This document shows, piece by piece, positions 1 to 8,938 of a stretch of 64,000 nt of DNA (positions are counted from its first letter, which is position 1; each line of letters starts with the position of its first letter). The stretch comes from Phytopseudomonas flavescens (GTDB taxonomy: Bacteria > Pseudomonadota > Gammaproteobacteria > Pseudomonadales > Pseudomonadaceae). Position numbers and translations under genes: made by a program. The stretch lies in assembly GCF_900100535.1 (NCBI RefSeq), contig NZ_FNDG01000021.1, forward strand, positions 1 through 64,000, in the 5' to 3' direction. The notes beneath the pieces were generated by a model. It did not search any database. It was not told where the DNA came from and was given only the letters and a program-made list of their open reading frames with translations.

Positions 1-3000
1 ATCAACACGCCGCGGGCGACCCTGAGCACCGGTGCGCCGGTGGTCGAGGACGGCCGCCTGAGCGGCTTCGACGTCGACGGCGGCGATATCGTCGTCGAGG
101 GTGCCGGCCTGAACGCCAGCAATGTCGACCAGTTCGAGCTGATCACCCGCAGCGCCCAGATCAATGCCGAGATCCACGCCAATCGCCTGAGCGTGGTGGC
201 CGGGCGCAACGCGGTGGACGCCGAGACGCTGGAGGCCACGGCCAAGGCCGACGACGGCCGCGACAAGCCGCAGGTGGCCATCGACAGTTCGGCGCTGGGC
301 GGCATGTACGCGGGGGCGATTCGCCTGGTGGGGACCGAGGCCGGGGTGGGGGTGAAGCTGGCGGGCGACCTGGCGGCCAGCGCCGGGGACATCCAGATCG
401 ACGCCAGCGGGCAACTGAGCATGAACCGCAGCGCCGCTCAGGGCGATACCCAACTGGTGGCCGAGCGTGTCGAGCTGCAGGGCGATACCTACGCCAGCGG
501 CAATGCGCGGGTCGAAGCGAAGCAGGTGGACGTGCGCGAAAGCCTGGCTGCCGGCGGGCAGGTCGCGGTACAGGCCGGGCACCTGAACAACGCCGGCAGC
601 ATCGAGGCCGGCGTGCATGCCGACGGCAGCACCAACGGTGCCGGGCACCTGCAACTGTCCGGAGGCAGCGTGCGCAACGCCGGCCGCCTGGCCAGCCACG
701 GCAGCCTGACCACCGACTTACAGACGCTCGACAACCAGGGCGGCCAGGTGGCTGCCGCGGGGAGCGCCACGTTGAAGGCCGGGCAGCTCGACAATCGCAA
801 CGGGCAACTGCTCGCCCAGGGCGAGCTGGGCATCACCACCGAGCGACTCGACAACCGCCAGGGCAGTGCCGTGGCGGGCCAGGCGCTGGCGCTCGAGGCC
901 AGGGCCGTGGACAACCATAGCGGTACCCTGGCGGCCGGGGCCACCATCGAAGCGCGGGTGGCCGGTGACCTGAACAACGACGGTGGCCTGGTGGAAACCG
1001 GTAGCCGCCTCGACGTCGAAGCCGATAGCCTGAGCAATGCCGGCGGCCGCCTGCGCGCCCTGGGCAGCACGGGCGACAGCCGCTTCGTCATCGGCAGCCG
1101 CCTGAACAACGACGACGGTGTGCTGGAAGTGGGCAACGCCAGCCTCAGCCTCGACACCGCGGCCCTGAGCAACCAGCGTGGCGTGGTGCGCCACCTCGGC
1201 ACGGGTGGGCTGGGGATCGACATGCAGCTGCTCGGCCAGGCGGGTGGTGAATTCATCACCCGCAGCGCGGTCAGCCTCAGTGCCGAGGAGTGGGTCAACA
1301 CCAGCCTGCTGCAGGCGGCCTCGCTGAGCCTGAACATCGAGCGCCTGACCCAGACCGTCGGCGCTGGCCTGCTGGCCGCCGGCAGCCTCACGGGCCGCGG
1401 TGGCGACTGGCTCAACGCCGGCCGGATCGAAAGCGACGGTGACCTCGACCTGCACCTGAGCGGTGGCTACCACGGCGATGGCAGCCTGCTGACCCTCGGC
1501 AACCTCGAGTTGCAGGCCGGCAACCTCAGGCTTGGCCAGGACGCGCAACTGCGCAGTGGCGGTTCCAGCCGCCTGACGGTGCTGGGCGAGCTGGTCAACC
1601 AGGGCCGCATGACTGCCAGCAGTTGGCTGAGCCTGGCCGCGCAGACCCTCGACAACCGCGGCACCCTCGGCGCGGGCGGCGACCTGCTGCTGCAGGCCCC
1701 CGACGTGCGCAATGACGCTGGGCTGGTGTTCAGCGGTGGCGACCTGTACCTGCTCGCCGATCGCTTCGTCAACCGCCACGCCGCGCTCTACAGCCTGGGC
1801 GACCTGAGCATTGCCGGCGACGCCCAGGGCAGCCTCGCCAGCCTGATCGAGAACCGCTCCGGCACCTTCGACAGCGCCGGCGACATGAGCTTGCGCGCGG
1901 CGGTCATCGCCAACGTGCGCGACGAGCTGGAAACCGAACAGGGCAAATACGACGCGGTGTTCACCGAGCTGGCCTGCCGCGGCCCCTACAACCCCGCTGG
2001 CGACTGCGACCTGGGCAGCAACGGGCGCAAGGTCGGGGTCTGGCAGCTCGAGGAGTTCGATCGCCTGGTCGTCACCGCCGACAGCGGTGCCTCGCACATC
2101 ACCGCGGGCGGCGCGCTGAACGTGCAGGGTGACAGCCTGACCAACAGCAGCAGCACCATCGCCTCGGCTGGCGACCTGCAGATGGAACTGGGCAGCCTGG
2201 ACAACATCGGCCTGGAAACCGGCGAAGTGCGCACCACCCGGGTACTGGTCTCGGGGCGCAAACCGACCTATTACCACTACCGCAGCCTGGTCGAGAACTT
2301 CAACGCCAAGCATGCCGGTTCGCGCGAGCTCGACAGCCTGGAGGCCGACCTCAACGCCGTGATCGGCAGCATGGAACGCGAGTACCTGCCAGGCAACCGC
2401 GTCGAGTACGTGGATTACGACGCTCAGACCTACGCTGCGGTGATCCAGAGCGGCGGCGACGTGCGCGTCAGTACTGCAGACGACTTCGACAGCCGCGTGA
2501 TCCGCCCCAGCTACGCCTACCTGGGCGGCGGCACGCGGGTCGACACCAGCACCCCGGGCAGCGATATCGCCACGGCCATCACCCTCAACCCGCAACGCCC
2601 GGCCGACCTGGCCCAGCAGGCTGTCGACCCCCTCGGCTTGCCAAGTTTCAGCCTGCCCACCGGCGACAACGGCCTGTTCCGCCTCAACGTCAATCCCGAT
2701 CACCGCTACCTGATCGAGACCAACTCGGCGCTCACCGAGCTGGGCAACTTCCTCAGCTCAGGCTACCTGCTCGATCAGCTCGGTTACGACCCCGACAAGG
2801 CGCAGAAACTGCTCGGCGACGGCCTCGTCGAGCAGCGCCTGGTGCGCGACGCGGTGCTGGCGCGCACCGGCCAGCGCTTCATCGCCGGCCTGGACAGCGA
2901 CGAGGCCCAGTTCCGCTACCTGATGGACAACGCCATCGCCAGCCAGCAAGCCCTGGACCTGAGCGTGGGCGTGGGCTTGTCCGCCGAACAGGTGGCGGCG

Positions 3001-6000
3001 CTGACCCATGACATCGTGTGGATGGAAGAACGCGAGGTGAATGGGCACAAGGTGCTGGCCCCGGTGCTCTACCTGGCCCAGGCGCAGGGTCGCCTGGCCG
3101 CCAACGGCGCCCTGGTGCAGGGCCGCGACCTGCTGCTGGTCAGCGGCGCCGAACTGAACAACGCCGGCACCCTGCGCGCCACCGCCAACCTCGGTATCCA
3201 GGCCGAATCCATCGGCAACAGCGGCCTGCTGCTGGCCAGCCAGCGCCTGCAACTGCTGGCCACCGATAGCATCCGCAACGCCCAGGGCGGCATCATCAAA
3301 GGCCAGGACGTCAGCCTGCAGGCCGGCAACGACATCCTCAACGAACGCAGCGTGGCCACTCACCAGTCCGGCAGTGGCGCGGCCTACCAACACCAGCGGC
3401 AGATGGCCGACAGCGCCGCGCGCATCGAAGCCGAACGCGACCTGAGCCTGGTCGCCGGGCGTGACCTGCTCAACGTCGGCGGCGCCCTGTCCGCCGGCGG
3501 CGATGCCGCCCTGCAAACCGGCCAGGACCTGCTGCTCGCCAGCCAGCAGACCGACAACAGCACCTCGCGCTATCACGATGCGCGCAACTACAGCAACCGC
3601 CAGCAGATCGACCAGTACGGCAGTGATGTTCAAGCAGGCGGCGATCTGCACATTCAGGCAGGTCAGGATCTATCGGTCGTTGCCAGCCGGCTCAATGCGA
3701 GTGACAGCCTGCAAGCGCAGGCGGCACGTGATCTGCGGATCACCAGTGCGGCCAATGAAAGCCATTCTTTCTCACAAGGCAAGAACGCCACCCAGAGTCG
3801 CGATCAGGTCACCCAGCAATCTAGCGTGTTGCAAGCCGGTCAGGACGTCCGTCTGGCTGCCGGCAACGACTTGGGGCTGATTGCCAGCCGCGTACAGGCC
3901 GGCGAAAACGTTGACATCGATGCCGGGCAGGACATGCAGGTTCTGTCGGCCATGGACGAAAACGCCTCCTACTCCTTCAAGAAGAAAAAAGGCTCCTTCG
4001 GCCGCAGCAGCAGTAAACAGCAGGAAAGCTACGACAGCACCAATATCGCCTCGGTGATCGCGGCGGGCAACGACCTGACCCTGAATACCAGCAAGGCGGC
4101 TGACGGCGGCCTGAGTCTCGATGGGGGGCGTGATGTCACCGTCATCGGCAGCCAACTCACTGCAGGTAATGACCTATTGGTTGGCGGCACCGGCGATATT
4201 GCCGTGCTGTCCGGCGTCGAGGAACACGGCTCCTACTCGAAGAAAAGCAAATCCGGTTTCCTCGGCCTCTCCAAGAGCGGCAAGAGCCAGCTCAAGACCA
4301 GTGCAACCCAGGTCGCCAGTGAACTGGAAGCGGGTAACGACGTGGTCATCGCGGCAGGCAACGACATTCGCCTGCGTGCCAGTGGCACCGATGCAGGCAA
4401 TGACGTCGAACTGCGCTCTGGCTTGCTGAATGAAACAGGCGACATCAACCTGGTGGCGGCCAACGACGAGGCGTACAGCCGCAGCGAGTCGTACAGGAAA
4501 AAGTTCGGCCTGTCGGCCAGCGATGCATTCGGATTGGCCATCGGCACGCCGAGCTGGGGCGGTGATATCGCCATTTCCAGCGCGAAGAAGAGCGGCCAGG
4601 AAAGCATCCGTTCCACCAACGTCGGCAGCCAGGTCAATGCCGAGCGCGATGCCTCGCTGATCGCCGAACGCGATATCAACGTGGTGGGCAGTGGCGTCAG
4701 CGCGGGCCGCAACGTGCTGCTCGATGCCGGGCGTGACGTGAATGTCGTCGCCGGCAGTGGCAGCGAGCAGGTCACGTCGTGGAAGAACACCAAGACCGTG
4801 GGCTTGCAGCAAAGCGCGGACGGCAATGGCTTCACCACCTTTGTCGGTGCCGAGTCGCTCAAGGACAAGATCAGCACGGCCGAGCAGACCGCCGCGGCCA
4901 GCCAGGTCGAGGCGGGCCTGGACCTGGACGTGCGTGCCGGGCGCGACATCCTGCAGCAGGGCTCGGACCTGCAAGCAGGCTATGACCTGAACCTGCAGGC
5001 GGTGCGCGATATTCGCATCGATGCGGCCAGCGAGCAGTCGACCTACGCCAGGGAGCAGAGCCAAAAGCGTACGGGCAGCAGCACCACCGTCAATCACAAC
5101 TTCCAGCGCACCAAGGATGCCGTCAGCGGCGCGGGCAAGGGTGACAACACGGTCAGCCAGGCCTCGAGCACGCTCAAGGCGGTCGACAGCGTCAGCCAGT
5201 TCCTGGCGGGCCCCACATTCGATGCGCACCTGGGCAGTACCAGCCAGAGCCAGAGCGTCAGCCAGACGGTGGTCGGCAACCGGGCTTCGACGCTGCAGGC
5301 GGGCAACGAGGTCAATCTGCAGGCAGGCAACGACGTTCAGGTGCAGGGAGGCCAATTCCTGGCGGGCCGTGACATCAGCCTGTCTGGCCGGGACATCGCT
5401 ATCGATGTGGCGCGTGGCGAACACAGCTACGAGAGCCAGCAGAGCCAGGGCAAAGGCGGGTTCGTCGGGGGAACCAGCGGTGGCTTCAAGGTCGGTATCG
5501 GGGGGAGCAAGGGCGTCGCGAGCGAGGAGGCACGCCAGGGCACGGCCAGTGTTGCCGCGCTGGATGCCGGGCGTGACGTCAAGCTCACGGCCAGCAACGA
5601 CCTGCAACTGATCGGCACACAGGTGCAGGCCGGACGAGATATCGGCCTGGTGGCCGGTAACGACCTCAGCATCCTCGCCGCCCAGAACGCCAGCGACAGT
5701 GAGAGCAACCGTCGCAATGGGGGCGGCGAGGTGGGCCTGACTTTCGGCTCCGAAGGCGTCGGCGTGTACGTCAGCGTCAACGTGGGCAAGGGTGACCTGG
5801 AGCGCGAAGGCCAGCGTCAGCAGGAAGCCTACCTGTATGCCGGTGACCGCCTGGACTTCAGCAGCGGTCGAGACACCGCCATCACCGGCGCACAGCTCGA
5901 AGGTGAAGCGATAACCGGGCGTGTGGGCCGCGACTTGACCGTGGCATCGCTGACGGACACGGGCGAGGTGAAAGGCCGGGAGTTCGATGTCAGCGCCACT

Positions 6001-7650
6001 GCCACCTTCGGGCCGGGAGCGGGTTTCAGCGGTTCAGTCGGCTATGGAGAAACCACGGGATCGACCGACTGGGTGGAGAACCAGACACGTATCGTTGCAC
6101 GCGACCGACTGGATATCCGCACCGAAGAACACACGCAGATCGATGGCGCGTTGCTTGCCTCGAACACCGGCAACCTGAAACTGGACTCCGGCACCCTGGG
6201 CTTCAGCGATATCGCTGGTCATGACAAGGAGCGCAGCTACTACCTGAACGTCGGCGGCTCGTACGGCAAGAACGACGCGAAAGATACCCAGCAGGACAAG
6301 AGCCAGGAAGGCAAGGGCGAAAAAGGCAAGACCGGCTGGAGCGTCGAGGGTTACGAGTACGAGAAGGATCGCCAGCAGATCGTGCGCGCCACGGTGGGCG
6401 AGGGCGAACTGATCGTCCGTGGCGATGCGCAGACCGGGCAGGACTCCACGCAAGGCCTTAACCGCGATGTGAGCAAGGCATACGAGATCACACGGGACGA
6501 TGAAGAGCGTACGGATCTGTATGTGACCAAGTCGTCGGTGGAGGCGGTGGCGAATCCGAGGAAAACGTTGGAAGCGTGGAAGCAAAATGCCGCGGCCTAC
6601 GGAGAGAGCAGCGAGGAAGCACTAAACGAACTCGCGAAGCTTTTCATTGCGACCAGTGTTATCGCGCAGGGGAACAGTCTTTCCGAGGTGGAGCAGAAGC
6701 TTGTTAAGCATGATGTTCTCAGATTCTTAGGCAACCGTAATTCGGAAAAACGGAGGGATGCTGCACGTACATTCGTAGATCAAATACCGGGCCAAGCGAC
6801 TGATGCCCAAAGGCAGGCAGTCGTTGATTATGTAGCTGCAATGGCTGCACACGATCCTGAGGGTGCTTATACATTCATTTATAACCTCAACAGCGCAGCG
6901 CAAGGAAACCCGCTGCAGAGTAATTTTGCTCAAGCAGCCGGCTTAGCACTGGCAGGAGTGGGTGCTGTTCTTCTGGTAGCGGCGACAAACCCTGAGTCGA
7001 TGGAAAATATGACCCAGTTGGGGAATACCATCATGGATTCTGTGGGGCAGGCGGGGGTGGCTGCGAGCGATCAAGTACGGGTTTCGGCTGAGATATGGAG
7101 TCTATTGATCGGCAAAGGAACGGTATTTCCAATACATGAGCTTGATCCCAAATACGGTACATTGATCAACCCGGCTGTTGACCCAGCCACCACTGGAGAT
7201 GCCTCAAGTGGTGGCTATAATGCCGGTGGTTCTGTGGTCACTGCCCCGCATACAGGCGGGAACCAGCTAGAAGGACAACAGGGTAGTGGTAGCTATACTA
7301 CGCCGGTGCATCAGTTGAATCCGGGGAATATGTATAGTGAAAGAATAAGTCTTATTGGGTTAGCACAAAATAGGCCTTTACAAGATCTCACTCACCAAGA
7401 AATTTTGGATGTGTTTAATGGGTCGGGCTTCGTGTTATCTAATCATGCTGTGGGGCGACTAAAGGACTCTCGTACCAAGAATATTGGCTTTAGTACTCCT
7501 AATGATATTGTTAAGATATTTAACGATGGAGTCCGATTTGATGCTGGAAATGGTGAGGTTGGCTATGGGTATAAAGGTTTAGAGGCGATTGTCGATCCTG
7601 GAACAAATAGGATTATTACTTTTAGGCCTGAAAGAAATAGGAATAATTGA
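1..7650 (+). CDS. cdiA: CdiA-type filamentous hemagglutinin / contact-dependent inhibition toxin, 5' end outside window
   Basis: This is the secreted stick-like exoprotein of a two-partner (CdiB/CdiA) contact-dependent inhibition system; its C-terminal tip is normally delivered into neighbouring cells. The reading frame is open at base 1, and its first residues (INTPRATLSTGAPV) look like the end of a TPS secretion domain, so the signal peptide, the domain start and cdiB lie upstream. About 2549 residues are visible. Residues 170-650 are FHA-1-type repeats (LDNRGG/LNNAG units), 640-1000 a non-repetitive central part, and 1030-2150 FHA-2-type repeats (AGNDV, AGRDI units). A hydrophobic stretch near residue 2315 and a TGNQ-like linker precede the tip. 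No VENN motif or DUF637 region was seen. The last 110 residues (LSNHAVGRLKDSR...) recall BECR/DUF4258-like RNase toxins, which is an inference. Base composition becomes AT-rich from about 6600, as expected of an exchangeable toxin module. Confidence 0.93.
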   Translation: MNTPRATLSTGAPVVEDGRLSGFDVDGGDIVVEGAGLNASNVDQFELITRSAQINAEIHANRLSVVAGRNAVDAETLEATAKADDGRDKPQVAIDSSALGGMYAGAIRLVGTEAGVGVKLAGDLAASAGDIQIDASGQLSMNRSAAQGDTQLVAERVELQGDTYASGNARVEAKQVDVRESLAAGGQVAVQAGHLNNAGSIEAGVHADGSTNGAGHLQLSGGSVRNAGRLASHGSLTTDLQTLDNQGGQVAAAGSATLKAGQLDNRNGQLLAQGELGITTERLDNRQGSAVAGQALALEARAVDNHSGTLAAGATIEARVAGDLNNDGGLVETGSRLDVEADSLSNAGGRLRALGSTGDSRFVIGSRLNNDDGVLEVGNASLSLDTAALSNQRGVVRHLGTGGLGIDMQLLGQAGGEFITRSAVSLSAEEWVNTSLLQAASLSLNIERLTQTVGAGLLAAGSLTGRGGDWLNAGRIESDGDLDLHLSGGYHGDGSLLTLGNLELQAGNLRLGQDAQLRSGGSSRLTVLGELVNQGRMTASSWLSLAAQTLDNRGTLGAGGDLLLQAPDVRNDAGLVFSGGDLYLLADRFVNRHAALYSLGDLSIAGDAQGSLASLIENRSGTFDSAGDMSLRAAVIANVRDELETEQGKYDAVFTELACRGPYNPAGDCDLGSNGRKVGVWQLEEFDRLVVTADSGASHITAGGALNVQGDSLTNSSSTIASAGDLQMELGSLDNIGLETGEVRTTRVLVSGRKPTYYHYRSLVENFNAKHAGSRELDSLEADLNAVIGSMEREYLPGNRVEYVDYDAQTYAAVIQSGGDVRVSTADDFDSRVIRPSYAYLGGGTRVDTSTPGSDIATAITLNPQRPADLAQQAVDPLGLPSFSLPTGDNGLFRLNVNPDHRYLIETNSALTELGNFLSSGYLLDQLGYDPDKAQKLLGDGLVEQRLVRDAVLARTGQRFIAGLDSDEAQFRYLMDNAIASQQALDLSVGVGLSAEQVAALTHDIVWMEEREVNGHKVLAPVLYLAQAQGRLAANGALVQGRDLLLVSGAELNNAGTLRATANLGIQAESIGNSGLLLASQRLQLLATDSIRNAQGGIIKGQDVSLQAGNDILNERSVATHQSGSGAAYQHQRQMADSAARIEAERDLSLVAGRDLLNVGGALSAGGDAALQTGQDLLLASQQTDNSTSRYHDARNYSNRQQIDQYGSDVQAGGDLHIQAGQDLSVVASRLNASDSLQAQAARDLRITSAANESHSFSQGKNATQSRDQVTQQSSVLQAGQDVRLAAGNDLGLIASRVQAGENVDIDAGQDMQVLSAMDENASYSFKKKKGSFGRSSSKQQESYDSTNIASVIAAGNDLTLNTSKAADGGLSLDGGRDVTVIGSQLTAGNDLLVGGTGDIAVLSGVEEHGSYSKKSKSGFLGLSKSGKSQLKTSATQVASELEAGNDVVIAAGNDIRLRASGTDAGNDVELRSGLLNETGDINLVAANDEAYSRSESYRKKFGLSASDAFGLAIGTPSWGGDIAISSAKKSGQESIRSTNVGSQVNAERDASLIAERDINVVGSGVSAGRNVLLDAGRDVNVVAGSGSEQVTSWKNTKTVGLQQSADGNGFTTFVGAESLKDKISTAEQTAAASQVEAGLDLDVRAGRDILQQGSDLQAGYDLNLQAVRDIRIDAASEQSTYAREQSQKRTGSSTTVNHNFQRTKDAVSGAGKGDNTVSQASSTLKAVDSVSQFLAGPTFDAHLGSTSQSQSVSQTVVGNRASTLQAGNEVNLQAGNDVQVQGGQFLAGRDISLSGRDIAIDVARGEHSYESQQSQGKGGFVGGTSGGFKVGIGGSKGVASEEARQGTASVAALDAGRDVKLTASNDLQLIGTQVQAGRDIGLVAGNDLSILAAQNASDSESNRRNGGGEVGLTFGSEGVGVYVSVNVGKGDLEREGQRQQEAYLYAGDRLDFSSGRDTAITGAQLEGEAITGRVGRDLTVASLTDTGEVKGREFDVSATATFGPGAGFSGSVGYGETTGSTDWVENQTRIVARDRLDIRTEEHTQIDGALLASNTGNLKLDSGTLGFSDIAGHDKERSYYLNVGGSYGKNDAKDTQQDKSQEGKGEKGKTGWSVEGYEYEKDRQQIVRATVGEGELIVRGDAQTGQDSTQGLNRDVSKAYEITRDDEERTDLYVTKSSVEAVANPRKTLEAWKQNAAAYGESSEEALNELAKLFIATSVIAQGNSLSEVEQKLVKHDVLRFLGNRNSEKRRDAARTFVDQIPGQATDAQRQAVVDYVAAMAAHDPEGAYTFIYNLNSAAQGNPLQSNFAQAAGLALAGVGAVLLVAATNPESMENMTQLGNTIMDSVGQAGVAASDQVRVSAEIWSLLIGKGTVFPIHELDPKYGTLINPAVDPATTGDASSGGYNAGGSVVTAPHTGGNQLEGQQGSGSYTTPVHQLNPGNMYSERISLIGLAQNRPLQDLTHQEILDVFNGSGFVLSNHAVGRLKDSRTKNIGFSTPNDIVKIFNDGVRFDAGNGEVGYGYKGLEAIVDPGTNRIITFRPERNRNN

Positions 7651-8087
7651 TGATTAAGCTTTTGTGTGAGGAGAGGTCTTTTCTGCTCAGGGTTCTTGCT
7701 TATGAATTTCCCGAAGCAAAAGAGTCAGATGATGCCAGTTGGTTAGTCATTGAAATAGAGGTTGAGGATAACGGTGCGTATTGGTGTTCAAGGGGAGCAT
7801 TTATGCGTGCCCACGAGCTTGTTGCTATTCATCAGTGGCTGGGGGCTATTGTAAGTGGTAATAAGGCTGTCTCGGAGATTTCCTTTACTGAGGGGGAGTT
7901 AGCATTTCGTTTTGAGCCAAACAATGGGCTGATTATTTTTCTAGATTTTGCACTTCACCCAAAAGGATGCAGGTACGATTATGCTAATGACGTAGCATTT
8001 TCGATGCGTTTTCGGGTTTCTGATATAGAAATTTCCTTGCTAATGAAAAATATTGAGGAGGACATAAAAAAATTCCCGATACGATGA
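7650..8087 (+). CDS. cdiI: CDI immunity protein, WapI-like
   Basis: This is a 145-residue acidic cytoplasmic protein whose ATG overlaps the last base of the cdiA stop codon, the usual toxin-immunity coupling. A TTG one codon earlier is possible, but the ATG is more likely. The sequence has alternating beta strands (WLVIEIEVED, ELAFRF, IIFLDFAL, FSMRFRVS) and ends in a short helix, an arrangement I associate with WapI-family immunity proteins. By position it should neutralise the toxin tip encoded immediately upstream. It is AT-rich like that tip, which suggests that toxin and immunity were acquired as one block. The cognate pairing is inferred from position alone. Confidence 0.8.
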   Translation: MIKLLCEERSFLLRVLAYEFPEAKESDDASWLVIEIEVEDNGAYWCSRGAFMRAHELVAIHQWLGAIVSGNKAVSEISFTEGELAFRFEPNNGLIIFLDFALHPKGCRYDYANDVAFSMRFRVSDIEISLLMKNIEEDIKKFPIR

Positions 8088-8090
8088 CGA

Positions 8091-8258
8091 TTGCAACGAG
8101 GTGATGATTTCTTTACATTGCAGCCGACTAACCTCGACAAAAAATTAGGAGCAAAAATTGGTGAGGGTCGCCTACCCTATGAGGCAAGTAGAGCGGGTGT
8201 AGAGCAGGCTAAAGCGACGTTTAAAGAAACCTTAAATCGATGGGGTCAGAGTCATTGA
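8091..8258 (+). pseudogene. Truncated CdiA C-terminal toxin remnant
   Basis: An open frame without a good start contains LGAKIGEGRLPYEASRAGVEQAK followed by ATFKETL. I recognise this as the beginning of a toxin domain found at the tips of other Pseudomonas CdiA proteins. The frame then runs directly into the repeat GGGGTCAGAGTCATTGATTT and stops (NRWGQSH-stop), so the rest of the toxin is missing. No immunity gene follows. It is best read as a displaced toxin cut off by a repeat-mediated deletion or insertion. Confidence 0.6.
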
Positions 8259-8270
8259 TTTGGTATGTCA
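8242..8270 (+). repeat. GGGGTCAGAGTCATTGATTT repeat, copy 1
   Basis: About 28 bases, from GGGGTCAG to GGTATGTC, are identical to positions 13374-13401, and a shorter form recurs at 14055-14073 and inverted at 14154-14169. Copy 1 forms the end of the truncated toxin remnant. Such motifs are common in Pseudomonas intergenic palindromic elements; that family assignment is from memory. Confidence 0.75.
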
Positions 8271-8297
8271 GAAGAATTATTTTGTTCTTGCCTTTAG

Positions 8298-8362
8298 CTC
8301 GCTAAAACGGAATGGCGATCAGAGTACGGCTTAGCGAAGGGTAATCCGTTTCGAGCTAAATT
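8298..8362. repeat. Imperfect inverted repeat
   Basis: TTTAGCTCG near 8298 pairs with CGAGCTAAA near 8354, and the inner ACGGAAT pairs with the sequence around ATCCGT, giving a potential long hairpin. Together with the neighbouring terminator-like stem it fills the gene-free stretch between the toxin remnant and the SymE-like gene. No promoter is obvious. Confidence 0.5.
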
Positions 8363-8420
8363 GAACTATCTACTCCAAGGATATCGGGCGACACCTGATC
8401 TTTAAAAAGATGCAGAAATA

Positions 8421-8456
8421 GGCCCATGACGTGCTGACGTCATGGGCCACGTTTTA
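8421..8456 (+). terminator. Strong hairpin followed by T tract
   Basis: GGCCCATGACGT and ACGTCATGGGCC form a perfect 12-bp stem around GCTG, followed by ACGTTTT. This is a typical intrinsic terminator for plus-strand transcripts leaving the CDI locus. The stem alone could also serve the convergent SymE-like gene. Confidence 0.7.
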
Positions 8457-8502
8457 CAGGATGACAGCTCATACTGGTCGGTAGTCGAAGAGCGGGGAGG
8501 TG

Positions 8503-8739
8503 TTAGGCGGGTCTGTCTCTAATGCCATTCGCATCTGCCACCGTAATGATCAAGCGATTTTCCTGGACGCACACATCGAGCGGTGTATCGATCAGGAAGT
8601 TGGCGCGCTCCAGCCAATACCCTTTGAGCAGGATAAAGGGCACTTTGGGGTTTGAAATATACGTGGCAGACCGAGCGCGTTCGGTCGTGGCGGGGAGGTC
8701 GTAATAACCGAGGCGGACTTTGAGTTTGCGGTTTTTCAT
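8503..8739 (-). CDS. SymE-like type I toxin family protein
   Basis: A 78-residue protein whose C-terminal half has the SymE layout: PFILLKGYWLERANF, then a short strand and a LIITV ending. SymE proteins have an AbrB-like fold and, in E. coli, act as SOS-induced RNA- or nucleoid-affecting toxins controlled by the antisense RNA SymR. The ATG is preceded by an AGGTGA-like ribosome site. It lies antisense between two CDI fragments. A second SymE-like gene occurs at 12625-12846. Family membership rests on motif recognition; toxicity here is not shown. Confidence 0.72.
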   Translation of the reverse strand: MKNRKLKVRLGYYDLPATTERARSATYISNPKVPFILLKGYWLERANFLIDTPLDVCVQENRLIITVADANGIRDRPA

Positions 8740-8782
8740 GGTTTCACCTGTAGCAATTTTGAAGTTGCGTTTGGAAACAACG

Positions 8783-8873
8783 GTATGGCGGCCGGGAGGT
8801 TCAAAACAGCTACAGGAACTGCCTCGAGCTTTCCCCTTGCGGGTATTTTATGACTCAAGCCTCCCGACCATAC
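8783..8873. repeat. Long inverted repeat upstream of the SymE-like gene
   Basis: GTATGG-CGGC-CGGGAGG (8783-8799) is matched in inverse by CCTCCCG-A-CCATAC (8860-8873), with a loop of about 60 bases. It lies in the non-coding stretch 8740-8938 upstream of the minus-strand SymE-like gene, the region that carries the antisense regulator in the E. coli symE locus. It may be part of a structured RNA or a small mobile palindrome. Confidence 0.45.
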
Positions 8874-8938
8874 GTATCCGGATTTCGAGTGAACCAAGGC
8901 TGCAATCCGGTTTGTAGCCTTACCCGCCTGTAGGAGTT

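Noticed and set aside
718..2703. 661-codon open frame antisense to cdiA
   Set aside because: Its composition (Ala/Gln/Val/Asp-rich, no domain) is that of a shadow of the high-GC FHA repeats; the plus-strand frame is clearly the coding one.
4174..5607. 477-codon antisense frame within the FHA-2 region
   Set aside because: A shadow of periodic repeat codons; no start signal or family.
3000..6200. Periodic repeats considered as a CRISPR-like or DNA repeat array
   Set aside because: They are degenerate protein-level FHA-2 repeats with no conserved DNA repeat and spacer pattern.
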